DNA of 64,000 nucleotides from Ochotona curzoniae (GCF_017591425.1 NW_024464918.1:9794001-9858000), one strand, 5' to 3'. Positions 12,424 through 24,422 are shown, numbered from the stretch's first letter. Made by a program: numbers and translations. Notes: generated from the letters alone by a model not told the origin.

Positions 12424-13093
12424 AACCTTGATATTCATGAAGAATAGGACTAAATAAATGTGAGACTATTATCTATCTGAAAATTCAGGTAACTTTTTGA
12501 ATTTAAAATGTATACTGTCACTCATAGAAATATGTTTTGTATTTCTTGTTATTACTTGGGATTAAAAATGCCTGAATTGTATTCACAACCCTGGAAAAAG
12601 TCCACCAGCTAGATGATAATATTTAACCATTTGATTTATCTTCACACTAATGTATTCCATTGGAAAGAGTTAGAGATGATATTTACCTCACCAGAAACCT
12701 CCTTTCTTTCCAAAAAACAGGTTAATAAATATCATTCCTATAATTCTACAACACATACTTCTTGTGTCCAACCCACATCATTTCAACAAATCAGTATTCC
12801 CCAGTGATTGGGTATTGTTCAATCATATTGGACCATAACAAGTAGATGCCGTTTGGTTGTCTTATTGGGAAGCCATTGCACAGATCTCCCATCAACCCTC
12901 TTTGAGTTCACATGGGAATTTGGGTTAAAGAGAATATATCTATACAAATTTTGGATGAAAAGTATTCACAGACTTATCTTTGTATAATATCATATAACCT
13001 TAAACACTATTTTCCTACCATGTAAGAAATATTCTAAATATCCATTAATGTGGCTTTTTATTCATTAAAAACTCATTAAAAACCATAAAAAAT
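12424..13093. other. Unassigned AT-rich sequence
   Basis: No gene or repeat was recognised. Confidence 0.5.
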
Positions 13094-13560
13094 TTAAATT
13101 CCAAGACAGACAGAAGTGTCTAAGTATTCTGATGAGAACACCTCCAGCAGCTTCAGGGTCTCCATTGGTTTGATTTGACTGATCGAAATATGTGCTCCCA
13201 ACTGCCAGTCTTTGTGTTGAGATTTCTCCCAGTGACATAAGGAAGCTTCTCCTTCTGAAAAGAGACCAAGCAACTCAGCCAGCTTAGGTGACACTGTGCT
13301 CACTCCATAACGATACAAGGCCCTGAGGTCCTTCAGCAAGGAAGATAACCAAGAGTTCCTCATTAACTGACTGTGCAAGAATGAAGGTCATGAAGGAGGC
13401 AATGTCACGTGTGCATGTCACCTAGAACATTTGCTCTTCATTAATGCTGGAAGCCCTGGCTGGGTTATCATCTAGGAGCACTGTAATACTCTGTACTCTG
13501 ACAGACATAATGGCTGGAGTATTTGTTTCCTCTGTAATATACTGAAGAGGACATTTTATG
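13094..13560 (-). pseudogene. Coding-like antisense segment, possible decayed processed pseudogene
   Basis: On the minus strand a 94-codon frame (13378-13094) encodes a mixed, globular-looking composition (for example ALYRYGVSTVSPKLAELLGL). Upstream on the same strand another frame continues with 'MSVRVQSITVLLDDNPARA' before a stop. Reading on requires at least one frame change, as expected for a decayed retrocopy. Codon composition looks more protein-like than in neighbouring random frames. I do not recognise the parent gene and see no clear poly-A tail or target-site duplication, so chance or an unknown repeat remains possible. Confidence 0.3.
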
Positions 13561-14540
13561 ATCATTTGCCTTCGTATCAGCAAATTCAAATAATGTTTTC
13601 GGACATAATATGATTAGATTTAATATTGGTAATAACAGCTTGGTTTTCTTAGATGAAATAAATGAGGTCTGTAGACATCTATTCTAAGGAGCTCATTATA
13701 CAAATTCAAAATCCTACTATCATTCTTAATAATATTGTGCTAAGAACTGGTTTGGCTATGGCCTTATTTTTATAAAAAAGAAAAAAGCTTTTATATGAAG
13801 AGATCTCTAAGTCATTCCATCTACAAAAACACTCCTTATTTGGCAGTTCACTTTAATTATATGGTAAACATACATTTCTAATTTACTGTTAATTTAGTCC
13901 AGAGTTTTCTCATTATTAGATAGGGAACTATAAAATAGACTCATGCCCCATACTGTATTTCAAGAATAGCACTTTAAAATAGATTCCTTCTCAGGATGAT
14001 TTGGCAATTTACATTATTTCTAAAAACAGAGTTGGCATATCTCCAGCAATATGACAATCATTGTAGTCTTTAGTAAAGTCTACAATATTATTTTACTATA
14101 AATATTAAAAGCTAGTTAAATAGATACTTATTTTTTATGAGAAAAATGATTTTGCCAGTTGTCAAATAATCTTAGTTACTTATTGTTCCAAACAGGCCTG
14201 CCATATATATTGCATTTACATATAGCAATATTTCCTTCTGGAAACAGGTTTCAGAATCACCAGTAAGAGTGATTACAACAAAATAACAATGCTAACACCC
14301 TGAAAGAAAACACCAAGCGAGACTATTCAGCTAATAAAATGAGAAGTCATACATGTTACAAGTGCAAAGAAAACAACAGGTAATAATTCTAACAAAGTTG
14401 ATACACAAGTGCAAACTCAGGCCACTGGTTTTCTGTTTTCACAAATGCACATTTCAGTAATTCAAGAAACTGAAGAGGATGAAGTATAGGTATGTTTATG
14501 GGTGTATCAGTGTGATATGCTAAATTAGGTCAAGTTTAGG
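13561..14540. other. Unassigned AT-rich sequence
   Basis: No repeat or gene was recognised. Confidence 0.5.
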
Positions 14541-14736
14541 TTTTAGATTTATTTGTACAACAACAGATAAAGAGAGAGAGAGAGAATCTCACATTCTTGG
14601 CTTACTCTTCAACATTAGAAATTTGGCCACTCTACAGCAGGTGCCAGGATCCCATCCTGCTCTGCACACGGGTGGTGGGGACTCAAGTATACACACAACC
14701 TATAGCCTTCCTAGACCTATTAGTAAGATTCTGGAT
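14541..14736 (-). mobile_element. CSINE fragment, antisense, head missing
   Basis: Starts with 'TTTTAGATTTATTTG', an AG-rich tract (14572-14586) and 'AAATTTGGCCACTCTACAGCAG', and passes 'CACGGGTGGTGGGGACTCAAGTA' to end near 'AGTAAGATTCTGG'. The tRNA-like head, which would lie further right, is absent: a 5'-truncated copy. Confidence 0.65.
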
Positions 14737-15055
14737 TTAAAAAGAAAAAAAATTGTTAAGACCTGAATAAACACTCTGCTATGAAAATTAGTATTTTAAG
14801 TGATATTTAAACCCACTATGACACAATGCTGCCCCAGTCAAATTTTGATAAAATAGTTACAACTGTCTTTAAATAGTTTCAGAGAAAAGAGTCCAAACAT
14901 CAAGTTATCTGTGTAGTAGGACACTCGTCAAGCCTGATGTTCCATAGGGGATTAAGGAAAATAAAATGCTGAAGATCGAGAAAGCGAAGAAGAGACAGAG
15001 GGAACATGGTGGAGCTCTAAATCCACTTGAAGAAGGTATGTTAAGAAACTGAGAT

Positions 15056-15335
15056 GGGGGCCCGGCAGCATGTCCTAGTGGCTCAAGTCCTCTCCTTGAA
15101 TGCGCCCAGATGCCATATGGACACCGGTTCTAATCCCAGCAACCTCGCTTCCCATCCAGCTCCCTGCTTGTGGCCCGGGAAAGCAGTCGAGGACGGCCCA
15201 AAGCCTTGGGACCCTGCACCCGTGTGGGATACCCGGAAGAGGCTCCTGGATCTTGGAAAGATCTTCCTCTCTGTCTATCCTTCTCTCTGTATATCTGACT
15301 TTGTAATAAAAATAAATAAATCTTAAAAAAAAAAA
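15056..15335 (+). mobile_element. Young CSINE with perfect 13-bp target-site duplication and internal deletion
   Basis: The head 'GGGCCCGGCAGCATG' and a tRNA-type B box (GGTTCTAATCC, 15126-15136) precede the body 'GAGGACGGCCCAAAGCC' and 'GGATACCCGGAAGAGGCTCC'. The sequence then jumps directly to 'GAAAGATCTTCCTCTCTG', so the module with 'CACTTGGGGAGTGAATCATC' is missing. The end is 'AATAAATAAATC' and a poly-A run. The flanking repeat AAGAAACTGAGAT is identical at 15043-15055 and 15336-15348. Low divergence and the intact duplication indicate a recent insertion. Confidence 0.95.
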
Positions 15336-15348
15336 AAGAAACTGAGAT

Positions 15349-16779
15349 AGGAAAAATGTCTCACCAGGTTGATGGTAGAAAAATGTGAATAATATGTAAG
15401 GAAAAATGGCTTCATGTGGAGCCACTGATTTAGATGAGTTAAGTGGAGTACAGTACACTATAAAAATAAGAAAAATAGGCATTTTAGGATTACAGTAGGA
15501 AACATTTAGGAAAATATGTGGGAAAGATGACCAGGACTGCTTTATTTGGCCTGTAGAATAAAGTGTGAGAAATAGCGCCATTCTGTGGTCCTTCACAGCC
15601 CTGTGAAGAAAAGGAAAAAACTTTCCTAATAAGGAAAAAACAAGGAAACCAACAGGTAAAACTGAGTTAAATAACTAATTTAGGCTTGGGGCATTAGTGA
15701 GAAAGGCTGATTTTATTAGTGTGGGTCTACCAAAAAGGGAGATGGAGATAGAAAGACAGAGAGAAGAGAATAGATATAGAAATCGATTACTTTATTCTTT
15801 GTTGCCAAAAAATATATTTTAATATTTAAATAGAGCTGTTTGAAGCAGTATCCTTAAGTTTGCTTGAAAAAGAGGAATACTAATAGTGAAAACAGACAAA
15901 ATAGATAAAAGACTCATAAGAAAATAAAACTTGATGCTAGATATTCAGATATGCATACTTTATGACTCACAAAAAGGAAAAATCTCGGATGAAAGAAAGT
16001 TGGGAGGTGCAAAGTGTTAACACTGCAGAGGGTTTTGTCTAAAACCTTTCTCCTGAGATGCAGATCAGAAGACAAGTCATAAAATTAAATGATGTTGTAA
16101 TGTTAATGTTTCTATTTTGAACTAAATGATGATATTGTAAAAATCATAATCGATGCATAAACATGTCTAATTTCACTGAAAGCATTTCTTACACAGTCCA
16201 AAGAATTTATGCTAAGTCTAGGTGGTAACAATGTTAATGTTCAGGCTTGACTTGAGTCTCTCCTTGGAATTCCTCATATTTTCTCCCACGAAATGAGAGG
16301 ATTGAGCCATTGCATTGTAAGTTGAGATGACCAATCATTTTGAACTGAATTGTCAGACAGCAGCAATTACAAGATAAAAGGAAAGATGTGTAAAATCCCA
16401 AGCAACAATTTTACCATTTACAATTATATCCTTCCTGCCCCATTCATCTATCAGCCAATATATTCTAACATATGATACAGAAAAATGAAATGAGTGTGAA
16501 TTTTCTGTTGATGTGCAAATAGCATCACAGGCAAGTGGAATTCAATGGAAATTTGCAACGGATAGGTCTGTTTCATCGACTATCATCAGACATGCAGCTT
16601 GAGATATGCATAGAAAGATGGTATCTCAGAGCTTAACCAATCTTACTGAAGCAGGTAAAGGGAAACTCAGTAGTTAGGAATCAACAAAATGCTTACAAAA
16701 TGGTAGTGTTGATATTCACCTAAGTCGTCGCTTATAAAACCAACAATAAATAAAGGATATCAACTATGTCAGCCAGTGA
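15349..16779. other. Unassigned AT-rich sequence
   Basis: Purine-rich near 15720-15780, otherwise nothing recognisable. Confidence 0.5.
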
Positions 16780-17095
16780 ACCTTGGAAGAATTTCCTCAT
16801 CCTTGGATCAGCAAGATAAATAGCATTGCACAACTATCAAAAGCACTGAAGCAGAACCCTTGGAACATGCTCCACATAGGAGATCCTGCGTTGACATCAG
16901 GAGGTCATTCCCCATTCCAGGGTATCGGCACAGTTGGGAAGGCTGAGTGTGGCTTCTCCTCTCCCTCCTTCCCCCAGACACAAGAAGAAGGAAAAGAAAA
17001 TTTGGAAACAATAGTCTCATCCACTTCCCTCTAATCCTTCCCACCCCAATCTACTACATAAACGTCATCAAAAATAAACATTTTAAAAATGAAGC
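16780..17095 (+). mobile_element. Unclassified interspersed repeat, possibly a lagomorph L1 3' UTR
   Basis: This C/T- then purine-rich segment ends in 'CTCATCCACTTCCCTC', 'AAACGTCATCAAAAATAAAC' and an A-rich stretch. The same landmarks recur in the same order and orientation at 42130-42280, so it belongs to a dispersed family. The purine run (16980-17005) followed by an A-rich end fits an L1 3' UTR, but I cannot assign it with certainty. Confidence 0.45.
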
Positions 17096-17789
17096 AAGAA
17101 AAAGAGAGATACACATGAGCAAAACTAGGGAGAAACTGATTTTGCATCTATTGGTTTGCTCCCGAAATGACATAATAGTAGGTGCTGCAGCCAGGAAATC
17201 CATCAAGGTTCCCCTAGTGGTTAGCAGGAATAAAAGGTCTGAGCCATTACTTGGTACCTCCCAAGTGTAATAAGAAAGATCTCTATCAGAAAAAGGAGTA
17301 GGCTGGTTTCAAATAAGTACTTTAAGTGGAATGAAAGCATGTCAAGTTGCAGCTTCCTGTGTCACAAAGTGTGTTTTCTCCCCATCCTGCTTCCTCTTCT
17401 ATTCTTCTCCACTCGTGTACCCTCCACCTTGGTGGCTATTTCTTTACATCTTTTCCTTGAGAAAATAGTAATGGAAAACGAAAATGAAAAAAATTTTCCT
17501 TTTTTTGCCCCGTTTTCTCAAACTATACTTTCCTATTTACTGCATTACTATAAACCCCAAAACTGGTGCCTACAATTCCAAGTGTTATAACAGAAAAACA
17601 TACAAAGTTATTTAATAACTAAGTTCAGCTTTTAAAACATGAACCACCATTATAACTCTTACTTACATTTGCTCTATCTTACAAAAAAATGATGCATTTA
17701 TAAATGCTGCAGATCGTCAGGGTCATAGCAAATGCAAGATAATTACCATAAAATAATTCTCCTCAATTGTTATGTTAATGCCATATCTA
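17096..17789. other. Unassigned sequence
   Basis: An 83-codon frame (17339-17590) is C/T-rich and low in complexity and is not taken as a gene. No repeat was assigned. Confidence 0.45.
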
Positions 17790-19060
17790 CACAAATAGAG
17801 CAAATAAAAATTATCAACAAAATACCAGCAATCTGAATCTAAGACAACATCAAAAAGATATCTATGCCTGAGTGTTATTTATTCCAAAGAAGTAAGGGCA
17901 GTTTGACATCTACAAATTAACAAATGCTGCAGATCACATTACCAGAAAAAATAACAAAAACCATGCTCATTTCATTAGATATGAAAAAAACCCTTGATAA
18001 GATTCAATATCACTTCATTATAAAACATCTTTAATTAGGCTTAGAATAGATCTCAAATTTATAATGGCTATATATGACAAACCAACAGAATCATAGTGAA
18101 CAAGGAAAAGAGGGAGCAAGACAAAGATGGTTAGTCTTGCTGCACTTATTCAATACACTAATGGGATTATAAGCAAGAGTATTTAGGGAGCATGAGGAAA
18201 TAAAGGGCATAAGAGTTGGGAATGTGGGAGACAAAATGCCCATGTTTGCAGATGACATGCTGAAGTACATATAAAAACCAAAATACTCCACCCAACAAAA
18301 TTAGAACTGTCAAACCAATTCAATGACACTTCAGGTTACAAAATAACTATCCAAGAATCAACAGCTTTTTATATGTTAATTGTAACTCACTGAAAGAGAA
18401 AGCAAGAAATTTCATTCACAAAAGCCACCAAAAATTTAAGAATAAATTTACCCAAACTAGTGGAACATATGTACAATGAAAATTATGAAACATTATTGAA
18501 AGATATCAGTAAGGACACAGATGAATGGAATGATCTCTATGACTCACACATTGGAAGAATCAATATCACTAAAATGCATATGCTACCCAAAGCAATCTAT
18601 AGACTCCGTACAATCCTAATCAAAATAATAATGGCACTCACAAAGTAAAAAGAGAGAATCTTAGAACAAATAAGTTAGAGGGATTAATATATCTAACTTT
18701 AAAATATGCTACAAACTTATAATAATCAAAACAGACTGTTACTGCCATAAAATTAAGCAGATTTATGGACTAGGACAAAATTGCCTGGGCCATAATCATT
18801 TCAATAAGTTGTACTGGCAAAACAAGAATCATACTCATAGAAGAATAAAATTCAAGGCACACTTTTCAACGTATACAAAACCAACTCAAGCTGATCCAAA
18901 ATTTGATTTTCAGACCGAAGGCTATGAAGTAGCAAGGAGAACATGTAAGAAAAATACTTCAAGAAGGTGACATAAGTGATGAGTTCTTGGATAAGACCTA
19001 AAGCACAGGCAATGAAGCAAAACCAGAAAAATAGACAAATAGAACCTCACCCACTAGTGA
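17790..19060 (+). mobile_element. L1 fragment: ORF2 reverse-transcriptase region, decayed
   Basis: The order of conserved L1 ORF2 phrases is clear: 'AAATTATCAACAAAATACCAGCAA', 'AACCCTTGATAAGATTCAA', 'TATATATGACAAACCAACAG', the reverse-transcriptase active-site codons for F-A-D-D at 18245-18256, 'TTCATTCACAAAAGCCACCAAAAA' and 'GGAAGAATCAATATCACTAAAATGCATATGC'. Frameshifts, indels and stops break it throughout; the longest open piece is 62 codons (18460-18648). Both the 5' part of ORF2 and its 3' end are missing. A dead fragment on the plus strand. Confidence 0.9.
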
Positions 19061-19674
19061 TAAAACGAATCCCAGTTAGGAGGAATGCAGGAGATTATCT
19101 GACAATCACATGTGGTACAGTAGTTTAGTGGATGTTATATGAGTAGGAAGCACAGCACATGGTAGAAGCATACAATAACGGTGAGAAGATTCACCCACTT
19201 TGTGGAGTAGAGAAGGCTTTCTGAACAAAGTGGCAATAAACTGAAAGCAGAAAGAGAAGGAGATTCTGAAAAGTAAATTAAGCAAAAGCAACTCAGGCAG
19301 ATGACATAGCACAAGTACGATGGTAACTTATTCTCACTAGTGGTTCTAGGTATTACAAATGTGTTTCTCTGTTCAACTCTGTTCAATGTGTTTCAACATT
19401 TGAGAGGTAAGTGCAAAAGAATTGAAGGGACAGTGCCATAGTCCTAGCTCTACATAATCATTTGGGAAGGAAAACATCTTTCAGGAAATTTCCCTCGCCT
19501 TCTGGGACAAGCTTAAGAAGAGTTTTAGGAATTTTAGTAAATTACCATGTGAATTAAGACTTAACTTTTCCCAGTAAAATTAAAACCTCTCCTAATTACC
19601 AAAACTGTGTTAGATATTTTTTTATATTATATAGTTTTATACAATATTATGCGATGTAATTTCTTAGTTTACAC

Positions 19675-19717
19675 ATTATATATATTTATATATAATATAT
19701 TATACATATATATATTC
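19675..19717. repeat. TA-rich low-complexity tract
   Basis: Imperfect TATA repeats (ATATATTTATATATAATATA and onward). Confidence 0.9.
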
Positions 19718-20907
19718 TGACAGAATTGTATCATAATATACCAATAAATTCTGCATGAAATTTTAGGTGTAAACAATATTTCTCTACATTTTTAAAATTT
19801 ATTTATTGCTGAGTGGAAGATCCATGTATTTGTTTAATCATTACTATCAAATTCTTATTAAATTCGTTATAAAGGATATATCACGTAATCTCTTTGGTAA
19901 ATATTTCATAATAAAACTATCAAAAAGAAGTGAACTATATTCACTGTTGAGTATTTTGATTCTGAACTGTTAACTTGAGAACAGCTGCTTTTGACATAAT
20001 ATGTTGAAAAAACATACACAACAATTTATTTACTAAAATTATGATTATGCTGTGAAATTGGAGAGAAAAAAATTGGTTCCCAGTTCTCTCAAAGCTTTTT
20101 TACATTTTCCCCCATTTCCTTGATTAAAGTCCTTGACCTGGCTGCAACATTAATAGCTTTTTTTCGCCCCTCACCTGTTTCTTAGTCCCCAGATGGTACC
20201 TTTCTTTCTCAATCCATAACAGCCAAATAGAATTGATCAGAAAGCAAAGAATTTCCCCTGTGGAAGGAGTTTTGAGTTTATTTCATTCCCAAATTCAAAA
20301 TTTTATAAATTCTTGAAGTGGGAACTAGTAGCAGCTAGAGTAAACGTTCAACAACGAGTCACCTCTTGAAAATTTCATGAAGCTGGAAGACAATTTACAC
20401 TGCAGAGCTGTTCAAGTTCTCTGTTATTATGTGGTCTCTTCCTACGTGAATACCTAGTTATTTTTAGTTAATGAATTAATGAAATACTCCTTGAAATATG
20501 ATAATTAACCACCATTTGAATGATAGAAGAAACAAATTCTCTGATGGGGAAATGAGAGGCTTTCAAGAATTTTAATCCTTTATGCAAAGCATATCTGAGG
20601 CAAATATCACTACCCTGAAGGCTTTCCCTTGCTGGAGAAAACTGTTTTCAGTTCCATCCATTTCAGTCTATTTACTTAGAAATTACTGAGTTATTAGGGC
20701 TGCTGTCTAGTCTCTCGTGTTTAATTTTACTCAACATCACATAGAGAAATTCTAGCTGCTGATGAAGTGCTGTGTAGTTTCACTTCTGTATCTTCCAGTT
20801 GTATGAAACGAATGTTATTGTGAAAAATGAAGATTAATGGGCTTCATAATGACTCTCCCCTGCTAAGCCAATCTGAATAAACAGGAGAGGAAGGGTATGT
20901 GAACATA

Positions 20908-20929
20908 TGTGTGTGTGTGTGTGTGTGTG
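20908..20929. repeat. (TG)11 microsatellite
   Basis: Uninterrupted TG dinucleotides. Confidence 0.95.
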
Positions 20930-21019
20930 CCTGGGCAGAGAAATTATAACAAAGACAAAAAACAAAGAAAATGTTCATGGTTAATTAGGATAAAAATCAG
21001 CTATGATAGTGATTCCATG

Positions 21020-21555
21020 AAAAAAAAATTTGAAATAGAATTACCCTATGGATCAACAATTGCATTTCTGGGCATATAAGTGAAAGCAAAACAAACAAAC
21101 AAACAAAGCAGACTTAAAAGCAGAAACTTGGGAAAATATTTATTCATTTATCTCATCACAAATATCATGTCACAAGCCACAAGTTCCTACCAGTAGATAA
21201 GAGAATAAGAAAAGATGGAATATACATCATAAGACGGAGTCTTATTGATCATAGAAAGGAAAGGAATTATGAGCTTGTCTATAACATGAAAAGAAACACA
21301 TATTTACAAACGACAAATAAGTTACAAAGGACATTACATTATTTGGAATAGTGAAGTCATAAAGGAAGAAAAAAAAATACTGATTCCCAGGAACTAGGAG
21401 AAGCAAAGATGGGTAGGTTGCTAGTCAAAGAGCTTTTATTTTGTAACATGTGGTGACAATGGTTACACTACAATATTAATAGTATTTATGGCACTAATAT
21501 ATACACTTGAAATTGTTAAAATGCTATATTTGAATTTATGCTGCAATCAAATCCA
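21020..21555 (+). mobile_element. Ancient L1 (L1M-type) 3' end
   Basis: The piece follows the old-L1 order: 'TAGAATTACCCTATGGATCAACAATTGCATTTCTGG', a region of CSINE-free A-rich sequence, 'TAGTGAAGTCATAAAGGAAG', 'TGGTGACAATGGTTACACTACAAT' and 'ACACTTGAAATTGTTAAAATG' near the 3' end. High divergence points to an old insertion. Non-coding. Confidence 0.85.
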
Positions 21556-21757
21556 AAAGACAAGCTATGTACCTAATAAATCAACTTATGAACTGAATAC
21601 ACATTTATTAATCTAATATCTGTACATTATTGAAATTGTGCATTTCACCAAAATTTTTGTCCAACCCTTCAGTAAACAGGAACTTGTGGTGTCACATGTT
21701 CATTAGCCATCTGGGAAACACATATAACCTTTTCAGACAAATGGGATCAACATTCTA

Positions 21758-22052
21758 GAACACCCAGTAAAGCCTTCACGTGAGACCCCTGCATATCCAT
21801 TGGGTACTACTCAGATACCCAATGGTCCACTTCCTAACCAGCTCCCAGCTGATATTCCAGAAAACGCAGAGGATAATGGCCCGTGTCCCTGAATCCCAAC
21901 TCTCACTCAGGAGACCCAGAACGGGCTACTGGCTCCTGGCTGTTGTAGCAATTTCAGGAGTGAACCAGCAGTTGGGAAGTTTCTTTACCCTCCCCTTCCT
22001 CTTTCTCCTCGTTTCCTTCAAGTACATTTAAACATATCTTTAAAGAAAAAAA
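21758..22052 (+). mobile_element. CSINE, diverged
   Basis: A degenerate head is followed by 'CCACTTCCTAACCAGCTCCCAGCTG', 'GGAGACCCAGAACGGGCTACTGGCTCCTGGCTG', 'GGAGTGAACCAGCAGTTGGGAAG', a CT-rich segment and 'ATATCTTTAAAGAAAAAAA'. Confidence 0.8.
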
Positions 22053-22726
22053 TGATTGCTAATGTCTCTATTTATGTCAACTACAAGCTTCAAAGTGGCA
22101 AGAGCACTCCACAGGGGTGGTACTTAAACATTAAATGAGAGGCACCCCCCAAATGGGGATTACATAAATGGATCACATTGAGTTAGCCAGAGAATTCCCA
22201 GTCATTCCTACCCACTCCATTGACAATTACAGTGAACTTCACTATCCAGTATCTTATGTAAATATCAACTTTAGTTACACGATCTAGGATGTCTAGCAGA
22301 ATCATTTCTATAGAGAACAACCAGCCAATCAAATCCTGACTACATATGTGTCATTACGGTCACCTAAAAGGGTAGTTTATATGAATTCACAAAGTTTTGA
22401 TAGCACATTGATTTGAGTTTTTGGCAAAATCCTGGTATTTCTGGTTTATGGAATTTTGAAAAGGGAATATATTTGTGAAAATTATACAGGACTTCATTCC
22501 TGTGAACATGTGTCAATCTTATTGTTTGTCTACTTACAAAAGGATGTTTTTGTGCATTTTAAATTACTACATTTTTAGTGAATAATGAATATGCTCAGAA
22601 ATAAAATTTATGAGCAGCAACTATTTCATGAATAAAAACTTAATGACTATTCCCTTTAAAGCTAAGAAACTGTCCATTTCTTGAAGTGCGAACAAGTTGC
22701 CAGAAGCCCAATATCCTTTGTATCCT
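22053..22726. other. Unassigned AT-rich sequence
   Basis: No gene or repeat was recognised. Confidence 0.5.
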
Positions 22727-23017
22727 TTACAGTTTCCAGAAGTGGTTAGAGACCATTGCTCTTTGTTTAACAGTGTGACATCTGGAGACAAGCTTAGCAC
22801 TGACTCTGTTGAAGATAGTCATTGATCCAGCAGCCTTCCTAGTCCACCTCCTTAGCAGATCAAACTCAGTGCCATTTTCTCTTACGACACTTTCATTCAA
22901 TTCAGTTTGATATTTTTCAGAAATTGCCAGTGCTTTGCTTAGTGAGAAACTGATATGCAAGGTAGTGAGCAAGGAATTTTTAAAAGGCTTGAGAATCTCA
23001 ATTTTAACTTTGGCCAC
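22727..23017 (-). pseudogene. Coding-like antisense frame, possible old retrocopy
   Basis: A 96-codon minus-strand frame has a balanced composition (for example SMTIFNRVSAKLVSRCHTVK) and is flanked downstream by further plausible residues after one stop. I recognise no domain and no parent gene. There is no visible poly-A tail or target-site duplication. It could be a decayed retrocopy, part of an unrecognised DNA transposon, or chance. Confidence 0.22.
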
Positions 23018-23531
23018 AGGTGATACAACTGCTTAGGAGCAGTATATCTTTATACGCACCATTTTCTAAAATGTGTGATTTTTTCTAAATATAGATTATA
23101 TTTTTCTAACAAAAGAAATTTACTGAATACTATGTATTTTTGTATGACATATGTCAAACAGTGTCAAAAACAATTTAATAGGACACAACAGACCATGTCA
23201 GAACATTAAAAAGAATCAACTTAAAAAAAGGTAAGTCAACTTGTTTTCAACTCTGGTAAGATCAAAAACAAAGTAATAATTCACTCATATGCTGTTTTTG
23301 ACACAAATTGTTGGTCAGATTCCATTCTAAAAGAGAAAAAAGCAACTCTAAGCATAGTTAATGGCAAAGTTCAGCTGGATTTTAATCAGACTACTGATTT
23401 GGTATATATATTTAATATGCTTATTTTTTACTGACACAGGTGTAACTGAATTGAGATAGAAAAGAGTCACTGAAAAAATAAGTTTGAATTAAATCCTGAT
23501 ATTGGAGAATACAGATAAGACAAAATGAAGA
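23018..23531. other. Unassigned AT-rich sequence
   Basis: Nothing recognised. Confidence 0.5.
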
Positions 23532-23810
23532 GGATACAGTATGGTATCGTAGGGGCTAAATCCTCGTCTTGAATGCTCTGCGGTCACCGTATGGACATCG
23601 GCTCCCTTCCCATCCAGCTCCCTGCTTGTGACCTGGGAAAGCAGTAGAGGACGGCCCAGTCCCTTGGGACCCAGAGAATGCTCCTGGATCCTGGTTTCAG
23701 ATTGAACTGGCTTAGCTCCAATCACTGCAGCCACTTGGGGAGTGATCCAGCAGATGGAAGATCTTTTTCTCTATCTCTCCTCTCTCTAAGTCTGCATTTC
23801 TAAAAAAAAA
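23532..23810 (+). mobile_element. CSINE
   Basis: 'GGTATCGTAGGGGCTAAATCCTCGTCTTGAATGC', 'CCCATCCAGCTCCCTGCTTGTG', 'GAGGACGGCCCAG', 'CACTTGGGGAGTGATCCAGCAGATGGAAGATC' and a CT-rich end with an A run occur in full CSINE order. Divergence is low to moderate. Confidence 0.92.
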
Positions 23811-23944
23811 GACCAAAAAAATCTAAAAACTAAATGAAGAAAGTGGAACAAAAATGCCTAAGGTTAGTGAAATATGGTATTAAAGAATAACATAAAATGT
23901 ATAGCCACAAGTATTGATTAAAAACATCTTGGATGGGATGGGAT

Positions 23945-24110
23945 GCTAATTGATTGAACATGCATTATTGAGAACATGGTATATCCCAGGCACTATGTGC
24001 ACCACTGGGTATAAAGAATATGGTATTCACCATATCTGCCTCCATAAAACCTGCATTTTCCCAGGGAACAGGGGCATTTAGTAGACCACAGTTATTGTAG
24101 TCCTATTTAA
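23945..24110 (+). mobile_element. Ancient L2/MIR-like fragment
   Basis: 'GCATTATTGAGAACATGGTATATCCCAGGCACTATGTGC' and 'ATAAAACCTGCATTTTCCCAGGGAACAGGGG' resemble the widespread old mammalian repeat with the theme 'ttattgagcacctactatgtgccaggcactg ... ccctgccctcatgga'. Family assignment between L2 and MIR is uncertain. Confidence 0.5.
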
Positions 24111-24169
24111 GTCCTATATTTTCTATTTAAGGAAAACGAACAATTAAAGGAAATTTGCATAGCCCATTT

Positions 24170-24422
24170 GGGACACTTGAATCACATACCAGTGTGTCTG
24201 TGCTGGAATCCCGAATCCACTTCTGATTCCACTTTCCTGCTAAGCTGGGAGTAAGCAGATGACTGCTCATGTGTTTGGGTTGTTCCGATCCCAGGGAGAT
24301 CCAAAGTCTAATGTTTTAGCCTTAACCTATGACGGTCATTACCGTCATCTGAAGAATGAACAGACAGGTGAAAGCTCTCCCTCCCTTTCCGTTTCTGTCT
24401 CTCAAATAAAGCTACAACAGCA
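24170..24422 (+). mobile_element. Old CSINE
   Basis: 'TGTGCTGGAATCCCGAATCC', 'ATTCCACTTTCCTGCTAAGCTGGGA', 'CATCTGAAGAATGAACAGACAG' and 'CTCTCAAATAAAGC' mark a strongly diverged copy. It includes a short inverted repeat (GACGGTCATTACCGTC), probably chance. Confidence 0.65.

Larger units (their letters stand above)
19061..21019. other. Unassigned AT-rich sequence with two microsatellites
   Basis: Contains the TA-rich tract at 19675-19717 and the TG run at 20908-20929. The section 20560-20880 is less AT-rich and more complex, but nothing specific was recognised. Confidence 0.5.

Noticed and set aside
15075..15596. 173-codon minus-strand open frame, the longest in the window
   Set aside because: It runs antisense through the young CSINE and its poly-A tail (encoding a Phe-rich stretch); no domain and no independent support.
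18460..18648. 62-codon frame that looks protein-like
   Set aside because: It is a surviving open piece of decayed L1 ORF2 inside the fragment at 17790-19060.
24326..24341. Short inverted repeat GACGGTCATTACCGTC considered as an operator or hairpin
   Set aside because: Six-base arms inside a diverged CSINE in a mammalian context; expected by chance.
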